NCBI GenBank assembly: GCA_947177445.1
Contig: CAMWUL010000025.1
Coordinates: 1 to 42,525 of the forward strand
Reading direction: 5' to 3'
Origin: an uncultured Lachnospiraceae bacterium
Lineage (GTDB): Bacteria; Bacillota; Clostridia; Lachnospirales; Lachnospiraceae
Length of the DNA stretch: 42,525 bases
Shown here: positions 25,281 through 33,706 of the stretch, piece by piece
Numbering within the stretch: position 1 is the stretch's first letter
Layout of the letters: each line of letters starts with the position of its first letter
Notes under the pieces: model-generated
Told to the model about the DNA's origin: nothing
Databases searched by the model: none
Seen by the model: only the letters and a program-made list of their open reading frames with translations
Translations under genes and position numbers: made by a program

Positions 25281-25928
25281 TTGGATGAGAGAGAGATTTC
25301 ACAGGCTGTCATTGGCCGCCTGCCCAGATATTTTCGATATCTGGGGGAATTGAAGGATGAGGGAGTGGAACGGATATCGTCCCAGGAGCTCAGCGGACTG
25401 ATGAAGGTGACAGCCTCTCAGATTCGGCAGGATTTCAATAATTTCGGCGGCTTCGGCCAGCAGGGCTACGGCTACAATGTGGAATATCTGTATTATGAGA
25501 TTGGCCGGATACTGGGTCTGGACAGACAGCACAATTTTATTATTGTGGGTGCGGGAAATCTGGGCCGGGCGCTGGGGAATTATATGAACTTTGAGCGCAG
25601 AGGGTTTATCTTCAAGGGAATGTTCGATCAGGATCCCGATCTGGTGGGAAGACAGGTGAGGGGAGTCCGGGTCATGGCCATGGAGGAGATGGATCGCTTT
25701 ATCCGGGAAAACGATATTGACATTGCTGTGCTGACCCTGCCCAAGTCCGGCGCCGAGGCGGTTGCTGAACGGTTGGCGGAGGATGGAATCAGGGCGATCT
25801 GGAATTTTGCGCATGTGGATTTGAACCTGCCGGAGGGGATACAGGTGGAGAATGTGCATCTTTCGGACAGCCTGATGAAATTATCCTATAATATCAACAG
25901 GTATATGAAAGAACAGGAGAAACACTGA
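25281..25928 (+). CDS. rex: Redox-sensing transcriptional repressor Rex
   Basis: Rex senses the NADH/NAD ratio and represses fermentation and hydrogen/alcohol genes. The protein has 215 residues. The winged helix is at about 5-75 (ISSQELSGLMKVTASQIRQD, FGGFGQQGYGYNV) and the Rossmann NAD(H) site is VGAGNLGRAL (residues 89-98), with a C-terminal swap helix (LSDSLMKLSYNINRYMKE). I place the start at TTG 25281, 7 bases after GGAGGG; the TTG at 25266 overlaps that site. It has its own promoter and heads a cluster with NAD(P)H repair. Confidence 0.95.
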   Translation: MDEREISQAVIGRLPRYFRYLGELKDEGVERISSQELSGLMKVTASQIRQDFNNFGGFGQQGYGYNVEYLYYEIGRILGLDRQHNFIIVGAGNLGRALGNYMNFERRGFIFKGMFDQDPDLVGRQVRGVRVMAMEEMDRFIRENDIDIAVLTLPKSGAEAVAERLAEDGIRAIWNFAHVDLNLPEGIQVENVHLSDSLMKLSYNINRYMKEQEKH

Positions 25929-25943
25929 CAGGAGGCGGCAGCA

Positions 25944-26597
25944 GTGAAGCGCAGGGGAAACAAGGGGAAGCAGGACGTATTTTCTGAGGCGCTCAGGGGG
26001 AAAAAAATACCCGTTCTTACTCTGGACAACAAATGGTATCAGCTTTTGGACCAGAAGGGCAGGACCCAGACGGCGGGTCAGGTGGAAAAGCTGAACCAGC
26101 TTTTAAAGGATCTGGGCAAGGTTAATACAGAGGCCAAGAATATCAGGGCTTTGAAAAAGAAGCTGATGCAGGAAATCATCTCCATGGTGGATGAGGCGGC
26201 GCAAAAGCCTGACAGCGGGCTGGATGAAAAGATTGAGAATCATAAAAAAATGGTGGAGGAGTGCAGCGGGAGGCTGGCAGATTATGAAGAGCAGCAGCTG
26301 GAGCTGCCCCGGCAGATCGACGAGATCAATTTTCAGCTGATGCTTAAGACCATGGAATACTGTTACGACACCATGCAGGCCAATGAGGAGGAGATCAGCA
26401 GGATCGCCGGCTGGGTGGCCGAAATCAGGACGGAATTGAAGGAGCGTATGGTCAGAAAGCAGGAGCTGGAACAGGCAAATTATACCATGTATTCTTACAT
26501 GCATGATATATTCGGAATGGATGTGGTGGATATATTCGATATGCAGCATGATCCGGGCGGGGAAGAGAATAAGACAGATCAAAACGGACTGCCGTAA
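25944..26597 (+). CDS. Unrecognised coiled-coil protein between rex and nnr
   Basis: The protein has 217 residues and starts with GTG; AGGAGG is 8 bases upstream. The first 30 residues are basic with a segment ALRGKKIPVLTLDNKWYQLL. From about 40 to 180 it is a long heptad-rich coiled coil (EKLNQLLKDLGKVNTEAKN, LKKKLMQEIISMVDEAA, RKQELEQANYTMYSYMHD), then a Gly/Asp/Glu tail. It has no membrane segment or known motif. It follows rex by 15 bases, so it shares the rex promoter. Its stop codon lies in the loop of the terminator. I cannot give a function. Confidence 0.8.
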   Translation: MKRRGNKGKQDVFSEALRGKKIPVLTLDNKWYQLLDQKGRTQTAGQVEKLNQLLKDLGKVNTEAKNIRALKKKLMQEIISMVDEAAQKPDSGLDEKIENHKKMVEECSGRLADYEEQQLELPRQIDEINFQLMLKTMEYCYDTMQANEEEISRIAGWVAEIRTELKERMVRKQELEQANYTMYSYMHDIFGMDVVDIFDMQHDPGGEENKTDQNGLP

Positions 26598-26617
26598 GCT
26601 GCGGCAGTCCGTTTTAA
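26581..26617 (+). terminator. Terminator of the rex operon, overlapping the coiled-coil gene end
   Basis: AAAACGGACTGCCG (26581-26594) pairs perfectly with CGGCAGTCCGTTTT (26602-26615). The stop codon TAA (26595-26597) is in the loop. Confidence 0.85.
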
Positions 26618-26660
26618 AAACAATTGACGAGGACGCCAAAGCAGGCGGACGGGAGGCAGC

Positions 26661-28310
26661 ATGGAAACGAAAATCAAATATCTGGTGACGGCGGAAGAGA
26701 TGCGGCGCTATGACAGTCATACGATAAAGGAGATTGGAATTCCTGCAATGGTGTTGATGGAGCGGGCAGCCCTGGCGGCGCTGGAGACGGTGGAGCGGTT
26801 TGAACGGCCTGCCGCAGCCCGGGACGGAGGCTTTGGCGGCGCCGGGGCGGGCGAAAGCTGTGACGGCGGAAGCTCGTGCGGCGGTACAGCTCGTGACGGC
26901 GGAAGGCCGTGCGGCAGTACAGCTCGTGGCGGCGCAGGGGCGAAACGGACGGCGCTGGTGATGGCAGGTATGGGAAATAACGGCGGGGATGGTCTGGCTC
27001 TGGCCAGGCTGTTGGCGGAAAAAGGCTATGCAGTGGAGGCCTGGTGCGTGGGCCGTCCTGAGAAGGCTTCAGAGCAATGGAAAAGCCAGAGGGCTATTTT
27101 AGAGAATTATTCCGTGAAATTTTGTGGCAAACCGACGGGGACGGAATATACTGTTATAATAGATGCTTTGTTTGGAGTGGGGCTGTGCAGGGAGCTGGCC
27201 GGTCCGTTCCGGGAGGCTGTGGAGATCTTCAATGGTCTGGAGGGCCGTAAGCTTGCGCTGGACATTCCCAGCGGTGTGGACGCGGACACAGGAAGAATCT
27301 GGGGCGAAGCGGTGCGTGCGGACGCCACGGTGACCTTTGGTTTCTGGAAGAGAGGGCTTGTATTGTACCCGGGCTGTGAGAGAGCGGGAGAGGTGACTTT
27401 GGCAGACATCGGGATTTCCCCAATGAGCTTTCAAGGTGAGGGTCCCCGGATGTATGCGCTGGCAGGAGATCCATGGGAATTACTTCCCAAAAGGGATCCG
27501 GCGGGGCATAAGGGAACCTTCGGAAAGGTTTTGCTGGCGGCGGGGAGCAAAAATATGGCGGGAGCCGCCATTCTGGCCGCCCGGGCAGCTTACCGCACAG
27601 GAGCCGGAATGGTGAAGGTGATCACGCCGGAGGAAAACCGTATGATTCTTCAGACTGCGGTGCCGGAGGCTCTGCTGGGGACGCCGGGGGATCTGGCAAA
27701 AAGCCTGGCCTGGGCGGACGTTGTTGCACTTGGACCCGGTCTGGGGCAGGATGAGACGGCGTTAAGCTGTCTGTCCCGGGTCATCCGGGAGAGCAGACTG
27801 CCTCTTGTGATCGATGCGGACGGTCTGAATCTGCTGGCCCGCCGGAAAGAATTGGCGGAGGAGCTGGCCTGGCAGGGGAGCCAGGGCAGGGATATTGTGC
27901 TGACACCCCATGTGGGAGAGCTTTCCCGGCTCACCGGCTTCCCGGCGGAGTCTCTTCGGAAGGATATTCCGGGGGAGGCCCTGCGTCTGTCGGACAAAAT
28001 CCATGGGACGGTGGCGGCAAAGGATGCCAGGACCTTCGTGTGCAGGGAAGGGAATCCGGTCTGTGTCAATCTCAGCGGAAACAGCGGTATGGCTACGGCG
28101 GGAAGCGGAGATGTGCTTACCGGGGTGATTGCCGGGCTCATGGCTCAGGGGATGGACGGATACAGGGCTGCCTGTACCGGCGCCTATGTTCATGGGGCGG
28201 CGGGAGACCGGGCGGCGGCAGAGCTTGGCCCGTATGCCTGCACGGCAGGCGATCTTATCTCATACTTGTGTATACCTCCGAAAAAACAGGCAATACTTAT
28301 CCATGAATAA
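26661..28310 (+). CDS. nnr: Bifunctional NAD(P)H-hydrate epimerase and ADP-dependent dehydratase
   Basis: It repairs hydrated NADH and NADPH: the N-terminal YjeF-type domain (about 1-250) interconverts the epimers, and the C-terminal ribokinase-like domain (about 275-545) dehydrates the S form with ADP. Motifs are MGNNGGDGLALARLL, DIPSGVDADTG, HKGTFGKVLLAAGS, GPGLGQDE, DADGLNLL and GSGDVLTGVIAGL. The protein has 549 residues, with an unusual Gly/Ala/Cys-rich insert of about 45 residues (51-94) between the first helix and the nucleotide loop, made partly of a 33-base tandem repeat. GGGAGG lies 5-6 bases before the ATG. It follows a terminator, and I see no clear promoter. Confidence 0.94.
   Translation: METKIKYLVTAEEMRRYDSHTIKEIGIPAMVLMERAALAALETVERFERPAAARDGGFGGAGAGESCDGGSSCGGTARDGGRPCGSTARGGAGAKRTALVMAGMGNNGGDGLALARLLAEKGYAVEAWCVGRPEKASEQWKSQRAILENYSVKFCGKPTGTEYTVIIDALFGVGLCRELAGPFREAVEIFNGLEGRKLALDIPSGVDADTGRIWGEAVRADATVTFGFWKRGLVLYPGCERAGEVTLADIGISPMSFQGEGPRMYALAGDPWELLPKRDPAGHKGTFGKVLLAAGSKNMAGAAILAARAAYRTGAGMVKVITPEENRMILQTAVPEALLGTPGDLAKSLAWADVVALGPGLGQDETALSCLSRVIRESRLPLVIDADGLNLLARRKELAEELAWQGSQGRDIVLTPHVGELSRLTGFPAESLRKDIPGEALRLSDKIHGTVAAKDARTFVCREGNPVCVNLSGNSGMATAGSGDVLTGVIAGLMAQGMDGYRAACTGAYVHGAAGDRAAAELGPYACTAGDLISYLCIPPKKQAILIHE
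26862..26927 (+). repeat. 33-base tandem repeat inside nnr
   Basis: Two head-to-tail units encode DGGSSCGGTAR and DGGRPCGSTAR. The segment is much more GC-rich than the rest of the gene and reads as low-complexity loop. Confidence 0.85.
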
Positions 28311-28367
28311 AGTTGGGATATCTGTCGGGGACAGGAAAAAGATACCGGCAGGTATTTTGGAGGGAAT

Positions 28368-28709
28368 ATGAGAAGAGGAGATGTATATTATGCGGATTTG
28401 AGGCCGGTGGTGGGTTCGGAACAGGGAGGCATCAGGCCGGTGCTGATCATTCAGAACGATATAGGGAATAGACACAGTCCCACGGTCATCTGTGCCGCGA
28501 TCACCTCAAAGATGAATAAGGCGAAGCTGCCTACGCATATTGAACTGAATGCGGGCCTCTATGACATGGATAAGGATTCGGTGGTGCTTTTGGAACAGCT
28601 GCGTACCATTGATAAAAAGCGCCTGAAGGACAAAGTATGCCACCTGGACGGAGATATCATGCGCAGGATCAACAGGGCGCTGATGATCAGCCTGGAACTG
28701 GATACATAG
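28368..28709 (+). CDS. mazF: MazF/PemK-type mRNA interferase toxin
   Basis: MazF toxins cut RNA at short sequences and are normally held by an antitoxin. The protein has 113 residues, close to Bacillus NdoA in pattern: [29 protein letters not shown] with catalytic Arg23, AITSK with Thr46, and the end [25 protein letters not shown] is 3-4 bases before the ATG. The 57 bases between nnr and this gene cannot encode an antitoxin, and no antitoxin frame follows it, so a partner, if any, is elsewhere. It likely sits in the nnr transcript. Confidence 0.92.
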   Translation: MRRGDVYYADLRPVVGSEQGGIRPVLIIQNDIGNRHSPTVICAAITSKMNKAKLPTHIELNAGLYDMDKDSVVLLEQLRTIDKKRLKDKVCHLDGDIMRRINRALMISLELDT

Positions 28710-28715
28710 CAGTTC

Positions 28716-28744
28716 TTGACGAATACAATGTGAAATGGTATATT
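28716..28744 (+). promoter_or_regulatory. Sigma-A promoter of the CNNM/CorC-like gene
   Basis: TTGACG (28716-28721) and TATATT (28739-28744) are 17 bases apart, 67 bases before the gene. Confidence 0.7.
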
Positions 28745-28811
28745 TAGGGATGTTACCGGCGGCTTTGCAGACCGGTACCAAATAATCGACTTTGGAGGAA
28801 GTGAATTTCAT

Positions 28812-30191
28812 ATGGACGACGATGGGCCTACTGCCAGTATTATTTTTTTTATCATACTGTTGCTGATCGACATGTTTTTCTATGCTTTCGGGGCGGCGCT
28901 GGATTCCCTGAATGAAAAGGAAGTGGAAAGGAGGGCTGAGGAGGATAAGGACAGGAAAGCTTCCCGGCTGAAGGCCATGCTGGCCAATCCGGCCGGATAT
29001 GCCAACACGGTCCAGCTGGTCACCACGCTGATCAACGTGATCATCGGTGCAGTCCACCTGGGGATTCTGCTGCGCTCTGTGGACAGCGGAATACACTATG
29101 TGGCAGAGAACCAGTTAAAGCTTCAGCTTCTGCCGGCAGAGGTGATCATGGGTATCGCATCCGTGCTCTCCACAGTGTTGCTTTTGTACATAACGCTCAC
29201 GGTGGGAGTGCTTCTGCCAAAAAAAATCGGCTCCCGGGCTCCGGAAAAATGGGCATATGCCTGTGTGACCCCCGTGTATTGGGTGACAAAGCTGTTTGCG
29301 CCTTTTATTGGTCTGGTGACCGTGAGTACAGGTGGTATTCTGAAGCTGTTTGGGGCAGGCGGCAGTCCGGACGAGACGGATGTGACGGAGGAAGAAATTA
29401 TCAATATGGTCAACGAGGGCCATGAGCAGGGGCTGATCCAGGCCAGCGAGGCGGAGATGATTTCCAATATCTTTGAATTCGGCGATAAAGAGGCGCAGGA
29501 TATCATGACCCACAGAAATTATGTGGTGGGCATCGATGCGGGAACCCTGCTTCGGGATGCGGTCACGTTTATGCTGGAGGGAAAAAACAGCAGATATCCT
29601 GTGTACGAGGAAACCATCGACCATATCATAGGAATTCTGCATTTGAAGGATGCCATGCGCTTTCACGCCGATGAAGAGAAGCTTCATTATCCGCTGCGCC
29701 AGCTGGAGGGGCTGCTCCGGGAGCCTTATTTTGTCCCCCGGACCAAGAACATCGACGAATTATTCCGGGAAATGCAGGCGGAGAAGCTGCAGATGACCAT
29801 TGTGGTGGATGAGTACGGACAGACGGACGGTCTGGTGGCCATGGAGGATATTCTGGAGGAGATCGTAGGCAATATTCTGGATGAGTATGATGAAGACAGT
29901 AAGCACATAGAAGAAAAAGGAATGGATGAATACATTATCGAGGGGAAAACTCCTTTGGAGGAGCTGGAGGAAAGGATCGGCATATCCTTCGATGATGAGG
30001 AGTTTGAAACTCTGAACGGCTTTTTGATTGCCAGGCTGGACAAGATTCCGGAACCGGACGAGGAGTTTGACGTAGACTACAGCGGATTTAACTTTAAAAT
30101 TCTTTCGGTGGAAAACAAGATGATCAAAAGCGTTCTGGTGACAAAGCTTCCGGAGACCGATCAAAATCCGGAGGAGGAACAGAAGGTATAA
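28812..30191 (+). CDS. CNNM/CorC-family membrane protein (hemolysin family) with CBS domains
   Basis: The protein has 459 residues. The N-terminal DUF21/CNNM region has about four membrane segments (IIFFIILLLIDMFFYAFGAA, VQLVTTLINVIIGAVHLGIL, VIMGIASVLSTVLLLYITLT, VYWVTKLFAPFIGLVTV). A cytoplasmic CBS pair follows (about 215-340: QDIMTHRNYVVGIDA, MTIVVDEYGQTDGLVAMEDI), then a CorC/HlyC domain (about 355-445). Proteins of this family move or sense Mg2+ or Co2+; hemolysis is only a historic name. The ribosome site GGAGG is rather far (13 bases). The gene has its own promoter. The exact ion is unknown. Confidence 0.9.
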   Translation: MDDDGPTASIIFFIILLLIDMFFYAFGAALDSLNEKEVERRAEEDKDRKASRLKAMLANPAGYANTVQLVTTLINVIIGAVHLGILLRSVDSGIHYVAENQLKLQLLPAEVIMGIASVLSTVLLLYITLTVGVLLPKKIGSRAPEKWAYACVTPVYWVTKLFAPFIGLVTVSTGGILKLFGAGGSPDETDVTEEEIINMVNEGHEQGLIQASEAEMISNIFEFGDKEAQDIMTHRNYVVGIDAGTLLRDAVTFMLEGKNSRYPVYEETIDHIIGILHLKDAMRFHADEEKLHYPLRQLEGLLREPYFVPRTKNIDELFREMQAEKLQMTIVVDEYGQTDGLVAMEDILEEIVGNILDEYDEDSKHIEEKGMDEYIIEGKTPLEELEERIGISFDDEEFETLNGFLIARLDKIPEPDEEFDVDYSGFNFKILSVENKMIKSVLVTKLPETDQNPEEEQKV

Positions 30192-30278
30192 GCAAGATAT
30201 AAGCATAGAAGCAGGAGCGCAGCGGCAAAAGCCGGGGCATTCACGAAAATAAAACGGAAAGAGGAAAAGGAGCAGATT

Positions 30279-31010
30279 ATGTCAGGACATTCAAAATTTG
30301 CAAATATCAAACATAAAAAGGAAAAGAATGATGCGGCGAAGGGGAAGATTTTTACCATTATCGGAAGAGAGATCGCCGTTGCAGTCAAGGAGGGCGGGCC
30401 GGATCCCAGCAACAATTTCAAGCTGGCGACGGTGATCGCCAAGGCCAAGGCCAACAATATGCCCAACGATACCATTGAGCGAGGCATAAAAAAAGCCGCC
30501 GGCGATGTGGGAAATGTGAATTACGAGTATATTACCTATGAAGGGTACGGTCCCAACGGTACAGCCATCATTGTGGACGCGCTGACGGACAATAAGAACC
30601 GCACGGCGGCAAATGTGAGAAGCGCATTTACCAAGGGACAGGGCAACGTGGGGACGCCCGGCTGTGTTTCCTTCATGTTTGACAGGAAGGGACAGATCAT
30701 TATTGACAGAGAAGAATGCGAGATGGCAGCAGATGATGTGATGATGACGGCATTGGATGCGGGAGCCGATGATTTTGCGGAGGAGGAGGACAGCTTCGAG
30801 GTGCTGACGGATCCCGACAGCTTTGAGGAGGTCCGCAAGGCTCTGGAGGATGCGGGGATCCCCATGATGAGCGCGGAGGTGACCATGATCCCGCAGAATT
30901 ATGTGGATCTTACGGATGAGAGCGCCGTGAAGAACCTGCAGAGAATTCTGGATCTGCTGGACGGGGATGACGATGTGCAGGCGGTATACCACAACTGGAA
31001 TGAAGAGTGA
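30279..31010 (+). CDS. yebC: YebC/PmpR-family protein
   Basis: The protein has 243 residues, the standard length. It begins SGHSKFANIKHKKEKNDAAKG, with NNMPNDTIERGIKKA and GPGGVAIIVE-like GPNGTAIIVDALTDNKNRT. YebC proteins were described as transcription regulators and, more recently for some members, as factors that help ribosomes at proline-rich stretches. AAGGAG lies 6 bases before the ATG. The gene follows the CNNM-like gene by 87 bases without a clear promoter. Confidence 0.95.
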   Translation: MSGHSKFANIKHKKEKNDAAKGKIFTIIGREIAVAVKEGGPDPSNNFKLATVIAKAKANNMPNDTIERGIKKAAGDVGNVNYEYITYEGYGPNGTAIIVDALTDNKNRTAANVRSAFTKGQGNVGTPGCVSFMFDRKGQIIIDREECEMAADDVMMTALDAGADDFAEEEDSFEVLTDPDSFEEVRKALEDAGIPMMSAEVTMIPQNYVDLTDESAVKNLQRILDLLDGDDDVQAVYHNWNEE

Positions 31011-31078
31011 TTGTTGCTTTGAACGGCGAAGCCGTGAAAAGTAACGAGTGATTCCGGAAGCGGGAAAGAGAGGAACGT

Positions 31079-32062
31079 ATGGACAGACTGGCAATCGTAG
31101 TTCCCTGTTATAATGAAGAGGAGGTGCTCAAAATAGCTTCCCAGGCTCTGCGGGAGGTGCTTGAGGACCTGATCGGCAAAGGGAAGATCGCGTCGGACAG
31201 CTTTATTTTGTTTGTCAATGACGGCAGCAGGGATCGGACCTGGGAGCTGATTGAGGAAGAGCAGAGGACATATCCTTGTCGGGTCCGGGGCGTAAAGCTG
31301 GCGGCAAACGTAGGACATCAGTTTGCGCTGACAGCAGGATTGATCACGGCTATGGATATGGCGGATGTTACGGTTTCCATTGACGCGGACCTGCAGGACG
31401 ATACGGCTGTGATTGAAGAAATGATCGATAAGTATCACGATGGCTGCGATATAGTGTACGGCGTCAGAAAGGAGCGCAGGACGGATACCGTTTTCAAGAG
31501 GGTTACCGCCCAGGGCTTCTACAAAATCATGGCAATGATGGGTGTGAAAACAGTGTATAACCATGCTGATTTTCGCCTGATGTCCGTCAGGGCGGTGAAG
31601 GAATTCGCCAGATATCAGGAGAGCAATCTGTTTTTGAGAGGGATGATGCCGCTGATCGGGTACCGGACGGACAGTGTGTGTTATGACAGGAAGGAACGGG
31701 TGGCCGGAGAGTCTAAATATCCGCTGAAAAAAATGCTGGCGCTGGCCTTTGACGGCATATCCTCCTTCAGTGTAAAGCCCATCAGCCTGATTCTGGGAAT
31801 GGGAATGTTTATCATATTTGCCTCTATTCTGGCGGCAGTCTATGCCTTGATTTCATACTTTTCCGGACATGTGGTGCCCGGCTGGACCTCCCTGATTTTG
31901 TCCATCTGGTTTTTGGGAGGTCTGCAGCTTCTGGCTGTGGGGCTGGTAGGACAGTATATCGGAAAGATCTATATTGAGGTAAAGCACAGGCCCCGCTATA
32001 ACATTGAAACTATATTGGCTGATACCGGGGACAGCAAAGCGGAAAGCCGGGAACAGATATGA
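31079..32062 (+). CDS. GT2 polyprenyl-phosphate glycosyltransferase (GtrB/DPM-like)
   Basis: The protein has 327 residues. The GT-A domain has VPCYNEEE, NDGSRD and the metal/sugar motif DADLQDD (102-108). Two C-terminal membrane helices (about 232-259 and 270-293) and a short cytoplasmic tail make it a GtrB-like enzyme, which transfers a sugar from UDP- or GDP-sugar to undecaprenyl phosphate on the inner face of the membrane. The next gene overlaps its stop by 4 bases (ATGA) and encodes a polytopic membrane protein, likely its partner. The sugar and acceptor are unknown. Confidence 0.9.
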   Translation: MDRLAIVVPCYNEEEVLKIASQALREVLEDLIGKGKIASDSFILFVNDGSRDRTWELIEEEQRTYPCRVRGVKLAANVGHQFALTAGLITAMDMADVTVSIDADLQDDTAVIEEMIDKYHDGCDIVYGVRKERRTDTVFKRVTAQGFYKIMAMMGVKTVYNHADFRLMSVRAVKEFARYQESNLFLRGMMPLIGYRTDSVCYDRKERVAGESKYPLKKMLALAFDGISSFSVKPISLILGMGMFIIFASILAAVYALISYFSGHVVPGWTSLILSIWFLGGLQLLAVGLVGQYIGKIYIEVKHRPRYNIETILADTGDSKAESREQI

Positions 32063-33570
32063 GGGCTGGAATGAGTTGGGGGAAAAACGTATTCGGCTAT
32101 TTGATGTGGATTTTATATACGCTGTTTACCGGCGTGGTTCTGGTATGTCTGGCCGGTGCGGCATGTACCGGTTCGGGAATATCCATATATGCAGGGGGTG
32201 CGGCGGCACTCATCTATTTGGCGGCTCTGGGCGGGTTTGTCTTTTTGCTGCGCCGTCTGTGGACGGAGGAGCTTGGTAAAAAGAAAACCAGTGCTCTGCC
32301 GGCAGCGGAGGCGCTGGCGGCCATTGTGCTTTTGGCGGTGGGACTGCTTCTTCGGTTTCAGGGGATGGAGCGGGCCGGCCAGGAGTCCATATATTTTGAA
32401 GCTGCAAGGATCGAGGCCGGCCAGGTAATTCCACAGGCGGCACATGGGGCGGTATTTTTCTATCTTCAGGTTCTCCGTCTTGTCCTTGCTTTTTTGGGTA
32501 ATAAATTTTCTGTGGGCGTAGGCCTGCAGATATTCCTGCATCTGACAGCTTCGCTGCTGCTTTATTTTGTACTGCGTAAGCTGGCGGGGAAAATGGCCGC
32601 CATAGTGGTGTTGGCATTTTGTATGTGCGCTCCGTACATGGTGGAGAGCAGTCTGGTATTGTCGCCAACGATGCTGTTTTTTTTGCTTTTTGTGCTGGCG
32701 GCAGCGGTGACGGTGCTTTGCGGGCAGGGGAGACCGGTGTGGTACTTCTTTTCCGGAATCATGATTTCCATTCCGGTTTATCTGGATGTTTCCGGCCTGC
32801 TGCTTTTGATTCTGGCGGCGGGGACCGCTTTTTCTTATGAAAAGAAAGAAAATTCTCCGGGAAGGAAAGCCGGTTCGCTTCTGCTGTGTTTCCTGGGAGC
32901 GGCGGCAGGCTTTGCGGGCTGTGTGCTTGCGGATTCCTGTCTCAGCGGAAAATCCTTTCAGGGGGTGGCGGGAGCCTGGTACCGGCTTTATGAACCGGGG
33001 GCTTTCCGGCTGCCGGTGACCGGCGGGGAATCCGGCGCGCTGTACTGGGAAGCACTGATTCTGGCCGGACTCATGGCCTTTGGTATTTTCAGCTTTTGGA
33101 TAAACAGACAAAAAGAGCGTATGAGCATATATGCCGCCGGAATGTGTCTGGTGATTCTGGGGATGTGCTTTGGAATATTTACGGAGGAAATGCCGGGGAG
33201 TCTGCTTTTGTATTTGCTCATGACCCTGCTGGCCGGGATCGGTCTGGGGGGATGCTTTCCGGAGGAAGGTGCTTGGGAGACGCCCGGCATTGAGGAAGTG
33301 CCCGATGCCCGGAAGACGCCTGGTATTGAGGAAGTGTCTGGTACTGAGGAAGTGACTGGCATTGAAAAAATGTCATATGTTCAGGACACCGGGGAGGATG
33401 TCTCAGCTTTGGAGACTGCCGGAGAGGAGAAAAAGGTTCAGTTTATCGACAATCCGCTTCCGCTTCCCAAGAAGCATCAGAAGCGTGTGCTGGATTATCA
33501 CCTGGAGGATACAGGAGAAGGGGAGGAATTTGATTATTTTGTTGATGAAAATGACGATTTTGATATATGA
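32059..33570 (+). CDS. Polytopic membrane protein, probable GT-C-like partner of the GT2 enzyme
   Basis: The protein has 503 residues with about ten hydrophobic segments in residues 12-400. After the second or third helix, LLRFQGMERAGQESIYFEAARIEAGQ resembles the first periplasmic loop of GT-C glycosyltransferases, including acidic residues, so it may use the lipid-linked sugar made by the preceding gene; this is inference. The last 100 residues are acidic and soluble, with degenerate repeats (TPGIEEV, SGTEEV, TGIEKM) and an end that looks conserved (NPLPLPKKHQKRVLDYHLED, then DENDDFDI). An ATG at 32071 is an alternative start. The GT-C assignment is tentative. Confidence 0.7.
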   Translation: MRAGMSWGKNVFGYLMWILYTLFTGVVLVCLAGAACTGSGISIYAGGAAALIYLAALGGFVFLLRRLWTEELGKKKTSALPAAEALAAIVLLAVGLLLRFQGMERAGQESIYFEAARIEAGQVIPQAAHGAVFFYLQVLRLVLAFLGNKFSVGVGLQIFLHLTASLLLYFVLRKLAGKMAAIVVLAFCMCAPYMVESSLVLSPTMLFFLLFVLAAAVTVLCGQGRPVWYFFSGIMISIPVYLDVSGLLLLILAAGTAFSYEKKENSPGRKAGSLLLCFLGAAAGFAGCVLADSCLSGKSFQGVAGAWYRLYEPGAFRLPVTGGESGALYWEALILAGLMAFGIFSFWINRQKERMSIYAAGMCLVILGMCFGIFTEEMPGSLLLYLLMTLLAGIGLGGCFPEEGAWETPGIEEVPDARKTPGIEEVSGTEEVTGIEKMSYVQDTGEDVSALETAGEEKKVQFIDNPLPLPKKHQKRVLDYHLEDTGEGEEFDYFVDENDDFDI

Positions 33571-33706
33571 GGCGGGGACGAATCTGAACTGCCGCATTTG
33601 ACGCATGTTTTTGCCGGATCCGGACATCCTAAGTCTAACCGGGGTCTGCCGAAGGAAGGCATTCCCGGAAATTCAGACAGGTGCGTGAGCACGGACAGGA
33701 GCGGAT

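Noticed and set aside
28311..28367. Possible antitoxin gene before mazF
   Set aside because: The 57-base gap is too short, and the plus-strand frame running through it (28129-28371) is mostly nnr read in another frame.
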